64,000 bases of DNA from Conchocele bisecta (lineage: Eukaryota > Mollusca > Bivalvia > Lucinida > Thyasiridae). Position 1 is the stretch's first letter. Every line of letters starts with the position of its first letter. Made by a program: the position numbers and the translations under genes. The notes beneath the pieces were generated by a model, which was not told the origin of the DNA, did no database searches, and was given only the letters and a program-made list of their open reading frames with translations. Below, one piece after another: positions 1 through 8,670 of the stretch. Location of the stretch: positions 72,021,912 through 72,085,911 of the forward strand of contig CM055265.1 of NCBI GenBank assembly GCA_029237695.1, given 5' to 3'.

Positions 1-73
1 GACGTTGCGAACTTTAACCAATCAACAACATAGCGCGACGTCACGTACATGTGTCTAATGTATTGTATTGGGA

Positions 74-400
74 TATAATTCCAGCACAAAAATATTTACA
101 CAATTCTTTAACATTTAATTGGCCCGTAGCAAGTCTCTGTCCAAAATTTATATCCCAGTAAACTCCCATGCCGAACTACTTTCCGTAACCGCAGGCGCAG
201 TTAAAATAATTCTTAAGAAAACGGAAAATAAACACATTTTCTTGATGAATGTATTTAAAATGCTGGAATTATAAGGAATGAATGGCCTTTTTGTGGAATT
301 TATCGGGGATATAAACTTGGAAAAGTCGCGGGAATACTGGACGAGGCCTTAAAAAATTACAATTTTCGAAAATAAAATCAAAAAAATAAAATCTTTTTAT
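74..400. mobile_element. Family A composite element, copy 1 (truncated)
   Basis: Seen: a ~200 bp block bounded by ATAATTCCAGCA and its inverse TGCTGGAATTAT (74-271) is joined to a block starting AGGAATGAATGGCC (273 onward) ending in GGACGAGGCC and an A/T-rich spacer. The same two blocks recur at 19.2, 32.5 and 39.6 kb. In the full copies the second block is a long hairpin; here the second arm is missing. No coding capacity. Inferred: non-autonomous DNA element, superfamily unassigned. Confidence 0.7.
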
Positions 401-434
401 TTTTTAGAAAACAGAGATCAATAAACAACTTCCG

Positions 435-745
435 GTGAAAATACGACTACTTCCGCTATCTATATTCATAACGCGCATCTGCAGTGCCGGACTACAAATA
501 GGCTGCAAATACACATTCATTACCGTATACAGTCTAAAAAATTGCTAATTTCCATGGAGCGGTATATAATAAATGGAATATTCATATTTTTGCAACGAAT
601 ATGACATATATGTTCATCTCGTGGTGTGAAATGTCCATATTTCACTCGTGCATAACGGCACTCGTGAAATATGGACATTTCACACCACGAGATGAACATA
701 TATGTCATATTCGTTGCAAAAATATGAATATTCCATTTATTTATT
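435..745. mobile_element. Family B hairpin MITE, copy 1
   Basis: Seen: a ~310 bp block whose right half folds on itself. ATGAACATATATGTCATATT and its inverse lie either side of a short CGTGCATAACGGCACG-like centre at 650-665. The sequence recurs at 7206-7583 and 37005-37400. The 191-codon minus-strand open frame across it is only a translation of the hairpin. Inferred: foldback-type MITE. Confidence 0.7.
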
Positions 746-1155
746 ATATTTGAGTGCATCTGTGTGTATTTGGATGTTTCGTGACACCGGAAATAAATAA
801 TAACAAAGCGGCGGAACCCACTCATGGATCCAGCTGGTTTCTTGGGAAGACGACATGGTAATTCACAAAATAAACTCTTTCCAGCATCGTCCATTTGATC
901 GCTTAACATCAAAGCTGGAACATAATGATTCGCATAACCAGGGTAAATTGAAAGCAATAAAGCTGGTTTATTCTCCGATTTGTAACACTTAATATTTGAC
1001 ACAAACAATGAACTAACAAGTGATGCGTGACGGGACTTCCAAGGTGTTCGCGTGTCGCCCTTTGTAACAGAGATCACATAATTGGACCGACTCATCGAAT
1101 ACCCTCACGGACGATTCCGAACCATACTCCCATAAAGCACCCGACCCATAACATA
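746..1155. other. No feature recognised
   Basis: About 410 bp between a B copy and a C palindrome. I see no repeat shared with the rest of the window and no convincing open frame on either strand. Confidence 0.5.
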
Positions 1156-1268
1156 CAGTGGGGTCAGCGTGTAAGTGCACACACGAACGAACACGACAGG
1201 TTGGAACCAACCCATGGAACCAACCTGTCGTGTTCGTTCGTGTGTGCACTTACACGCTGACCCCACTG
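1156..1268. mobile_element. Family C palindrome, TA-flanked, copy 1
   Basis: Seen: a near-perfect ~113 bp palindrome with ends CAGTGGGGTCAGCGTG, centred on GGAACCAACCCATGG, flanked on both sides by TA. A second copy is at 30.5 kb. Known: Tc1/mariner/pogo-type elements often begin CAGT and duplicate TA. Inferred: a minimal, almost all-TIR MITE of that kind. The fragments read as open frames here are mirror translations of the arms. Confidence 0.8.
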
Positions 1269-1289
1269 TAAACTGTTCAAGTGCTTGCA

Positions 1290-1777
1290 TTAAAGGTACA
1301 TGCCCACTCAATTGACACAACATATTCTTTATAGGAATTAAATAAATGTATAATTGTGTCACTATTCAACCAGTTCTAAACATTACAAAGCCTGCTATAC
1401 AGATATAATTATTTAGTAATATTTACTGATAGTGCAAATTAGGCATACTATTTTTTAATTATTGATACTACATGTATTTATATGCCTCACCTGAAAAAAT
1501 AATATTTTCGACAAATTGTAACCTATGATCATTGCGCAGCAAAACATAAATACTGAGAATAAATAGTAATGTCCGTTAACATTTTAAGGAAACAAGGTTA
1601 TCGCCCCTGATATCATTTTGGAAATTTACGTCTGATATAAAATGTATATTAATGCCAATCAATACGTGGGGTAATGGTGAATGAATGTTTATTTGCCAGA
1701 CAATGTCATATCTACAAAATACACAAAACTATCTGTCTCCCTATAGTATAACCTACTGAGTGGGCATGTACCTTTAA
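1290..1777. mobile_element. Family D element, TTAA target duplication
   Basis: Seen: TTAA (1290-1293) followed by AGGTACATGCCCACTCA, and the inverse TGAGTGGGCATGTACCT followed by TTAA (1774-1777). The interior (~450 bp) is AT-rich and non-coding. A related but right-truncated copy lies at 15.57-16.01 kb. Known: TTAA duplication is typical of piggyBac and Kolobok elements. Inferred: non-autonomous DNA transposon of one of these groups. Confidence 0.75.
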
Positions 1778-1784
1778 ATGTTAG

Positions 1785-1995
1785 CGCTGTCTGGAAAACG
1801 AATAGATCTACAGGCGCTTGTGTTGCGCCTGTATTCATTTTCCAGATCGCTTTAACAGCATACACCCATATTCGTACTCATTATCAGAATATTCGCGAAT
1901 AGCGCGAAAATCAGATACTCGCGAACAAAAATCAACTAGAGAAACGCCGATGCGCGCCATCGCAATATACCCACTTTTCCAACTTTCAAAGTTCA
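1785..1995. repeat. Family E diverged repeat, copy 1
   Basis: Seen: an imperfect palindrome CTGGAAAACGAATAG...CATTTTCCAG centred on ACAGGCGC/GCGCCTGT (about 1790-1844), followed by a CGCGAA-rich stretch (ATATTCGCGAATAGCGCGAA). A diverged, direct-orientation counterpart starts near 2265. No coding signal. Confidence 0.5.
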
Positions 1996-2215
1996 AAATG
2001 GGGAGATAATCCATGACCTGGGGATCAAATGAAAAAAAAAACGAAATTCATTTTGCGCGTCTGCACACCATAAAGAAGATACTTTCAAAATATCAAGTCT
2101 CCAACTATGACGGTTTAACAGTTTTACTTGTTACAAGAAAACTTCACGTGACGGACGGAAAGACACCCGCGTCGGAAACAATATACCCATTTTATTTCCT
2201 TAAAAAGTGGGTATA

Positions 2216-2462
2216 ATTATACGGTTTAGTCTCACGTCACTGGGCTGGTCGGGAGCGCTAGCGCGGCCGGAAAGGCGAACACAGGCGCAATATTGCGCCT
2301 GTGTTCGCCTTCCAGCCCGCGCTAACATAAAACAGCCATATTCGTACGCATATAATATTTGCGAACAGCGCGAAACTTGAATATTCGCGAAATTAAAACC
2401 AATTATACGGTTTAGTCTCAAATCGGGTCTCCGTAAACGCCGTACACTGGGCTGGTGGGGAG
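2216..2462. repeat. Family E diverged repeat, copy 2, with 46-bp palindrome
   Basis: Seen: a perfect palindrome at about 2269-2314 (GGAAGGCGAACACAGGCGC on one strand mirrored on the other), then a block matching copy 1 (CATATTCGTACGCAT, GCGAACAGCGCGAA, ATATTCGCGAA). The phrases TTATACGGTTTAGTCTCA and ACTGGGCTGGT occur on both sides (2216 and 2402; about 2240 and 2446), so the palindromic segment sits inside a short direct duplication. Confidence 0.5.
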
Positions 2463-2638
2463 GAAGAACGGTCGGCGGCGGCGGGGGAAGCCACTTCAGG
2501 TTACGACACAGTCCACTGGCAATTCCTGGGAGCGGCAGACCTTATCATTAGCTGTCCAAGTGAATACGTTCGTCGCTGGCAAAGCTACAAGATCGGAGCT
2601 CAGGAAACCGTCGTTTATGGTGTTTTATGTCTGGAAAT

Positions 2639-3113
2639 TACGGAACCCCGCTGGGGACATGGATTTTTTTTTATTAATTCGTTCCCACGAAATATAACAA
2701 TTCGTTCCTTCAATTAAACAATTCGTTCGCACGAATTAACAATTCGCCCACGAATTAACAATTTGTTCCCTCAATTCAACAATTTGTTCCCACGAAATAA
2801 AAATTCGTTCTCACGATATAGCAATTCGTTCCATTGAATTAGCATTGTTATATCGTGGGAACGAATTGTTAATTCGAGGGAACGAATTGTTATATTGAGG
2901 GAACGAATTGTTATTTCGTGGGAACGAATTGTCAATTCGAGGGAACGAATTGTTATATCGTGGGAACGAATTTTTATTTCGTGGGAACGAATTGTCAATT
3001 CGAGGGAACGGATTGTTATTTCGTGGGAACGAATTGTTAAATTGAGGGAACGAATTGTTATTTCGTGGGAACGAATTAATAACAAAAATCCATGTCCCCT
3101 TCGGGGCTCCGTA
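2639..3113. mobile_element. Family F element, copy 1: inverted array of 21-bp units
   Basis: Seen: ends TACGGAACCCCGCTGGGGAC and the inverse GGGGCTCCGTA, flanked by a perfect 6-bp duplication GGAAAT (2633-2638 and 3114-3119). The body is built of ~21-bp units containing TTCGTTCCC, all one way on the left and all inverted on the right; the switch lies near 2843. Each unit holds a small foldback (TTCGT-TCCC-ACGAA). Open frames of 147-154 codons across it, rich in R-E-R-I-V or I-R-S-H-E, are repeat translations. Four more copies: 12.9, 14.1, 58.4 and 62.7 kb. Superfamily unassigned. Confidence 0.85.
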
Positions 3114-3119
3114 GGAAAT

Positions 3120-3220
3120 GACGCCGGAGTGTGGTGGTGGAATGACGCCGGAGTGTGGTGGTGGAATGACGCCGGAGTGTGGTGGTGGAATGACGCCGGA
3201 GTGTGGTGGTGGAATGACGC
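3120..3220. repeat. 24-bp minisatellite, four units
   Basis: Seen: GACGCCGGAGTGTGGTGGTG plus GAAT repeated exactly at 3120, 3144, 3168 and 3192, with a 5-bp remnant. It starts within the right target duplication of the F element. GC- and G-rich, unlike its surroundings. Confidence 0.9.
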
Positions 3221-3263
3221 TTTTGTTTGTAGCAATAGGACAATGTTCTCTAAATCCGTGACT

Positions 3264-3340
3264 CCCGCATGTCATGACAGCACTTCAGAATCATTTCCAA
3301 TGGAAATGATTCTGAAGTGCTGTCAAAGCATGTTGTAAAT
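3264..3340. mobile_element. Family G core palindrome (fragment)
   Basis: Seen: GACAGCACTTCAGAATCATT and its inverse around a TCCAATGGA centre, followed by AAAGCATG. This is the centre of the G elements at 40.9, 42.8 and 62.2 kb, but the TTAACCCTT ends are not present here. Inferred: degraded G copy. Confidence 0.6.
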
Positions 3341-3751
3341 GGTGTACTGCACGAAGACATTTTTTTCTTTCTAACATTTTTATATGAGACGCGTCGTGAG
3401 AAAACCTGTCTTCGGGAGTCTGACGACGTCACAAGATATGACATCGTGAACTTAGCTGACGTAATTTCCGCCGAGATTTCCAATTATCGACTGTTGGCAG
3501 ACCATCTTAGGTTTGCTTGGTGTCAGTTAAAATTCTAACGAACAGAACAACTTCAACGGATCTCGATGTTTTTATGTTTTTATTCTTATTACCATTTTTT
3601 ACCAACATCAGCGTTATAAATGTTATTTGAAAGTTAGTTCTGTGTAAATATATTCCGAAATATATAATCGGGCGTAGTATAGGCCTATGTGTGTAAAAAG
3701 AAACAGTCTTCGAGCTGTCCTGGCTCCTGAGAATGTATTCTTGGGACTCAG
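3341..3751. other. No feature recognised
   Basis: About 410 bp. A 73-codon plus-strand open frame overlaps it but shows nothing recognisable. No repeat shared with the rest of the window that I can see. Confidence 0.4.
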
Positions 3752-3993
3752 GGTGGCCGTTTCACTGAACTATGTATATACGACTAAAATGTTCGTAAGA
3801 GCAAAATCATGATATTCTGTAAATTTCACATTAACAATGTTTGCTTGTAGCCTAAATACTTATTGGATTTACAATTATTGAGCATAGGCTGCATATGCTC
3901 AATAAATGTAAATCCATCAATTTAAATTTCCAGACGATCCTAAATATGCACTTATGAACATTATAGTCGTACACATTTTAGTGAAACGGGCCC
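3752..3993. mobile_element. Family H MITE, copy 1 (PIF/Harbinger-like signature)
   Basis: Seen: ~240 bp element with ends GGTGGCCGTTTCAC / GTGAAACGGGCCC, subterminal CGACTAAAATGTTCGTAAG and its inverse, and a central foldback (TTTACATTTATTGAGCATAG then inverse). Flanked by CAG (3749-3751, 3994-3996). Known: PIF/Harbinger elements make 3-bp duplications, usually TWA or CWG. Inferred: Harbinger-derived MITE. Nine copies in the window. Confidence 0.85.
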
Positions 3994-4789
3994 CAGATCT
4001 GGCATGTAATGTAGAAGGCGTACACTTTACAAAACAAACTCGTCCTACATTTGTTTTTTTGTGAACCAATTATGAGACCTAAAACGTTTCGCGAAACACT
4101 ACTTGTCCCCGTGACGTAGTAGATGAGCGTTAACTAACGGTCGTAGGATTTCGAATAAATTTTTTTATTCGAAATCGACAAATGTTTTTTTTTTATTAGC
4201 AACAATGGCGTAACGATAATTTTCTTTTATTATTTTCCTGTTGCCATCACATATAAAAATGTTAGTCTGTTAATGACATGTGTTTTTATTTTCCGTTATT
4301 TTGAAAAAAAATAGTTTCTTTAACCAAGTTTACAGCTAACCGTCCATGCATGTTAACTGCTCAATTATTTCCTTCTGCTGTAATGATTAATGTATATAAT
4401 TAAAATTTAGCGCAACGTTTACCGAATTTAAGACAAACTATATCCTGCAAAAAAATAAAGCCATGGGTGTTACGACGAGTATATATATATATATAGCCAC
4501 AGATCAGTCTCATCTGTGCATATGCGCCGTCTGATCAAAACATACGATGTCCGTCATTCAGTCACTGGGGAATCCTTTATCGATCACCGACAGGATATGC
4601 GTCGCCGATCGTACATTTATTGCAGATATTATATATATTATAAAGGTCCAGTTGTTTCAGCAGTTGGTCCAAGTACAACTACCCGCGGGATGATGTCGTG
4701 AACATTCGACGTTTCTGTTGTCTGAATATTAAAAGCTTCAATCCGAATTCACGCTAACATCGTCTCGATGTGTGTCATGTTAACCCTTT
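3994..4789. other. Mostly unrecognised; small hairpin and TA tract
   Basis: Seen: a short foldback at about 4147-4177 (GATTTCGAATAAA and inverse) and a TA dinucleotide tract at about 4479-4496. Otherwise about 800 bp with no repeat or coding signal I can support. Confidence 0.5.
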
Positions 4790-5014
4790 GAACCCGAAAG
4801 CCCGCTATATATATCTGTTATATGCAAACAGTGCAGATCCAGATGAGCCGGCTCGTAACGAGCCGTCTCATCAGGATCTGCACTTTTTGAAAGTAATTTT
4901 CATATTTTTGAGAGCAAAAAAGGACTAATCTGAAAATATTTGTGTGATGATTGGATTGGCTGCAAAAGTAACATGTCAAAATACATTCCAGTTACCTAGG
5001 GGTGAAAAGGTTAA
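4790..5014. mobile_element. Family K MITE, copy 1 (TTAA-flanked)
   Basis: Seen: TTAACCCTTTGAACCCGAAA at the left, GGGTGAAAAGGTTAA at the right, and a central palindrome GCAGATCCAGATGAGCCGGC with inverse. Further copies at 15.0, 51.0, 56.0, 57.2 and 60.6 kb share all three parts. Known: piggyBac elements have CCY-ended TIRs and TTAA targets. Inferred: piggyBac-like MITE. Confidence 0.8.
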
Positions 5015-5264
5015 TACAAGAACTAGATACGGTGGAATGATATGCCAGGGCAACATGTTGGGGACATTAGTTTCATGGACTGTGAGTGAAAATATTGTCA
5101 ACTCGTGACACAAATACAATAAGACTGTGAGCACTAGCAATTGATATGGTTCTTTTAGTCCTATTATAACACTATTATGCGCAGAATAACCGTAATTTTC
5201 GAATTCCAGATAGCGTTAACGGAAAACAATGTGCTCACTCTAAAACATAATTGAAACAAGCCAT

Positions 5265-5860
5265 GTGAGTTTGTAAGATTTCTCATGAACAATTTTTACA
5301 GAAACTGTGAAAAATTTTCTGTAAATTACTTCGAAAGTTGACGGGATTTTCATACAAAATGCAGAATAGTATTCCGCACTGGCTCTGCAGCATATTTCAC
5401 CAACATTGCAAAGTATACTTATCTTGCTAAGTACACTTTGAGGGAGAAATCTTCGATTTAAGGATAAATTTATTATTTTTTATTATGCTGAATATTATAC
5501 TGAATTTATTACATTATCACAGCCAACATGGCTGTGATAATGTAATAAATTCAGTATAATAAAAAATAATAAATTTATCCTTAAATGGAAGATTTCTCTA
5601 TAATTTATATTCAGTATAATAATTATGCATACTTATAATCATAAAATATACGCAGTCGTTAGTTCTATATGAAATACTCCATTTAAGGAGAAATAAATGA
5701 TTACTCCCTCAAAGAATACTTTGCTAGATAAGTATGCTTAGCAATTTTGATGAAATCGGTTACTGAACATATCGTCACCGTTTGACGTCATTTACAGAGA
5801 AACTATCGCAAATTTTGTAAATATTTTTCATGAGATATCGCACATCGTCTCTTCTTGTCT
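5265..5860. mobile_element. Family Y palindromic element, copy 1, split by an L element
   Basis: Seen: the left part (5265-5387) contains TTTCTCATGAACAATTTTTAC, GTAAATTACTTCGAAAGTTG and TTTTCATACAAAATGC; the right part (5766-5860) contains GACGTCATTTACAGAG and TTTTTCATGAGATATCG, the mirror of the left. The intact order appears at 11.8-12.0 kb. Inferred: Y was interrupted by L copy 1. Confidence 0.5.
5388..5765. mobile_element. Family L element, copy 1
   Basis: Seen: terminal inverted repeats containing ATTTCACCAACATTGC / GCAATTTTGATGAAAT, subterminal AAGTATACTTATCTTGC, and a central palindrome around CACAGCCAACATGGCTGTG (about 5510-5545) extended by TAATAAATTCAGTATAATA. Longer than other copies because the AGTATAATA segment is repeated. 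Sits inside Y. Superfamily not assigned; no consistent target duplication found. Confidence 0.8.
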
Positions 5861-6279
5861 CGCATGTTTTTCCGAAATTCATAATCAAACGCAACTATCT
5901 GCAAAGTATATAACCGTAAGTTTCGAATGCCATGTATGGTATATGAAATACATGTACATGAAACAAGTTTCGATATTTTACTTATTTATACGCAAGGGTA
6001 TATGTTGTGACAACTGATTTGAACAGTTTCATTTTTTTGTGTGCAAAAACTGTCCAGCGTCAACATGCGACAGGTTAATGCTGATTATGCATGCTATGGA
6101 TGGCGGGTTTCTTTTGCCGCCCTTGGCTCAAATGTCACCGTACTGTTTGCTTAAGCGATGACCTAATCGGCCATGACTGCAACACTTGCTGTCTCGTAAT
6201 TGAATACTGAAACAAATATAACTGAGGTAAACACGTGTACTGCACAGCACATTAGCTTTGAACATTCAAATCACGATCT
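5861..6279. other. No feature recognised
   Basis: About 420 bp; nothing shared with other parts of the window that I can see and no credible open frame. Confidence 0.4.
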
Positions 6280-6461
6280 ATTGGCAACAGTTGCCCCCAT
6301 AGACAGATGCATAGATTTGCTGAGGGTTCACAGACGAAACAAGCGGACATGAATGGAAAACGAAGTGAAAATGACCGCTATGTACAACCATATGCATACA
6401 AACGAATGTCATTTGGGTTGTTTTGTACGCGGAACTGATATTTTCGTTCAAATAACAACAT

Positions 6462-6518
6462 GACATGAGTTGAAAGAAACGACATGCGTTTAGCATGTCG
6501 TTTCTTTCAACTCATGTC
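6462..6518. repeat. 57-bp near-perfect palindrome (family M region)
   Basis: Seen: GACATGAGTTGAAAGAAACG mirrored around CATGCGTTTAGCATG. It lies in a stretch (about 6290-6660) rich in CGTTT/AAACG words (ATTTTCGTTCA, TTTCACACC), shared loosely with 13.9, 51.7, 53.1, 56.3 and 57.8 kb, here called family M. The family is degenerate and its ends are not resolved. Confidence 0.6.
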
Positions 6519-6795
6519 TTGTCGTTTTCTTCAATGTTGGTTCGTTTCGTTTCATTTACTCCTATAGTTTTCACACCTTTTTCGCTTTGCATTTAAAAAG
6601 TCATTGAATTGAAATAGTCATCGAAACAAATATACATGTTCCTTAACGTGTGGTTGAAAATGCAACACATGAGTGACTTTCTCAGTTTGTGCTACGCTTC
6701 GGAGGATACAGGTAAATTACGTAAGCGTTATATTTAATAATAATAAACTCCAACTTCCAACTTGGAATTGCGCAATATGCATTGGAACAGGTCTG

Positions 6796-7038
6796 GGGGC
6801 CATTTCACGAAACTTCGTAGGACTAAAATGTTCGTAAGTGCAAAATTATGATAGTCTGTATATTTCGCATTTATAACAATGTTTCGTGTAAACAATTATT
6901 GGATTTACATTTATTGAGCATAGGCTGCATATGCAGCCTATGTTCAATAAATGTAAATCCATCAATTGAAATTTCCAGATAATCTTAAATTTGCACTTAC
7001 GAACATTGTAGTCGTAGGAAGTTTAGTGAAACGCCATC
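6796..7038. mobile_element. Family H MITE, copy 2
   Basis: Seen: ends GGGGCCATTTCACGAAAC / GTTTAGTGAAACGCCATC, flanked by CTG (6793-6795, 7039-7041). Central TTTATTGAGCATAGGCTGCA foldback as in the other H copies. Confidence 0.85.
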
Positions 7039-7065
7039 CTGGAGCATGGACAGTCATTCTGAATT

Positions 7066-7646
7066 TGTGGCTGTGACTGAAGTAACGGACTTATGGGTTT
7101 GCGTCCATACAGTCTGATCAGGATCTGCTCAGTTCGCCACTCAGCCAATGAAGCACCCGACATACCAATCAATATAGATTACAATCAGGCTACATGAGAG
7201 TGCTATTTATTATATACCTAGCCATGAAATACATAGTTATACGATGTAAATAAAGTCATATGTTCTCGTCGATGAAATAAACATGTTCCAGTGAAAATAC
7301 GACTACTTCCGCTATCTATATTCATAACGCGCACCTGCAGTGTCGGACTGCAAATAGGTTGCAAATACACATTAATTACCGTATACAGTCTAAAAAACTG
7401 CTAATTTCCATGGAGCGGTATATAATAAATAGAATATTCATATTTTTGCAACCAATATGACATGTATCGTGGTCTGAAATGTCCATATTTCACGAGTGCC
7501 TAACGGCACTCGTGAAATATGGACATTCCACACCACTCGATGAACATATATGTCATATTCGTTGCAAAAATATGAATATCCTCAATTTGATCAGGAACAA
7601 CACTGGGCACAAATCCATTAAGCTCCATTTCTCCGGTCACAGCCAC
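7066..7646. mobile_element. Family N element, copy 1, split by a B element
   Basis: Seen: left part (7066 to about 7205) starts TGTGGCTGTGACTG and runs through GATCAGGATCTGC to GAGTGCTATT. The right part (about 7584-7646) resumes with ATTTGATCAGGA and ends with TTTCTCCGGTCACAGCCA. Uninterrupted N copies (36.0, 55.3 kb) have these joined directly. Inferred: B inserted after N. Confidence 0.7.
7206..7583. mobile_element. Family B hairpin MITE, copy 2, inserted in N
   Basis: Seen: begins TTATATACCTAGCCATGAAA (shared with the 37 kb copy, absent from copy 1) and ends with the GTCATATTCGTTGCAAAAAT hairpin arm. It interrupts the N element at its GTGCTATTTGATCAG phrase. The exact junctions are ambiguous by a few bases (possible ATTT duplication). 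Confidence 0.7.
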
Positions 7647-8034
7647 TATTGATGTAGCTTTTTCTCAATCTACATTGAGGCTTCAAAGTGACAGATTCTT
7701 ATATAATATTTGATAACAATCATAAGAAAAAGATATGAAAAAATATATCAATTATCTCACGAAAGTCTGTCCAAATAGTCGCAAAGCAACGTTTTCTCCC
7801 GCTTCAATTTGTCGGCGAAAACTATCCCTGAATCTATCGATGTCTTAATTCACAGACAGGCTGTTCGTTTGAGACTTCGCCTTTCAGTCTAGATTCTAAA
7901 GTTGCAGGTCGACAGGTATTACGTATTATGCTCGCCTCGATGACCTAACAAGCATAATACAATGGTATGTTACGAGAAAATAAAACGGTTGTATTTCGGA
8001 ACAGTGTACGACCTATGTAGAAACATAAAGATGT
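7647..8034. other. No feature recognised
   Basis: About 390 bp with no repeat or coding signal I can support. Confidence 0.4.
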
Positions 8035-8385
8035 AAGTAAGTATTATTTGATACTTTCCTTAATATTCAACGGATTTTGATGAAATATGGCGCAGCAAAC
8101 GCGTCTTCATGAGATGCATTTGGTGGTCCAGGGAGTTTGGCACAGACTTATGTCGTTTTTGCAAAGAATCAATTTCCGTTGATTAAATTCAATTAAACAG
8201 AAGTTTAGGCGGAAATACAGAGACCACCAAATGCAGCTTAACAAGACGCGTTTGATGCGCCATATTTCATCAAAATCCGTTGCGTAAAAAGGACAATATA
8301 AAAGAATAAGTACTTTCAATCGGATTGATTCTGGAAGTTTCAGTACTTGTTGTTGTTGTTGTTAGTACCACTTTATAGTATGACA
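8035..8385. mobile_element. Family T inverted-repeat element, copy 1
   Basis: Seen: long imperfect inverted arms, ACGGATTTTGATGAAATATG ... TGCATTTGGTGGTC on the left and GACCACCAAATGCAGC ... CATATTTCATCAAAATCCGT on the right, with a ~110 bp loop and a GTT-repeat tail at about 8347-8362. Second copy at 63.43-63.79 kb. Open frames here are arm translations. Confidence 0.75.
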
Positions 8386-8480
8386 AGGAGTCTGTTTATG
8401 CACTAGTGAGACAGACGATTATCACAGCCTGACCACGAGCTACAATATTCAGCAAACAGTTTTTCCGACTGGCCGAATAC

Positions 8481-8670
8481 ACCACCGCCTGAGTTAATCT
8501 AGCTCAGATTATCAACGTTTCTGAACATCTATTGACGATGCCGACTCGCAATCAAGCAACTTGATTGTCTGAGCCTGAGCTGTAACACAGCTCAGGCTCA
8601 GCCAATACAGCTGCTTAATTTCAAGCGCAATATGCAAGTACGATGAAATAAAAAAATGACAAATTGGCAA
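8481..8670. mobile_element. Family O element, copy 1 (left part, runs into the 43-bp array)
   Basis: Seen: starts ACCACCGCCTGAGTTAATCT, then ATCAACGTTTCTGAACATCT and a palindrome built on CTTGATTGTCTGAGCCTGAG around GCTGTAACACAGC. In complete O copies (58.8 kb) the element ends in AAGATTAGCACAGGCGGTAG. Here that end is replaced by many tandem copies of a closely similar sequence. Confidence 0.75.

Noticed and set aside
2771..3338. Three overlapping open frames of 147-154 codons on both strands
   Set aside because: They are translations of the 21-bp units of element F and of the 24-bp minisatellite (repeated R-E-R-I-V, I-R-S-H-E or F-P-R-N-N words), open in several frames at once because the units are short and lack stops.
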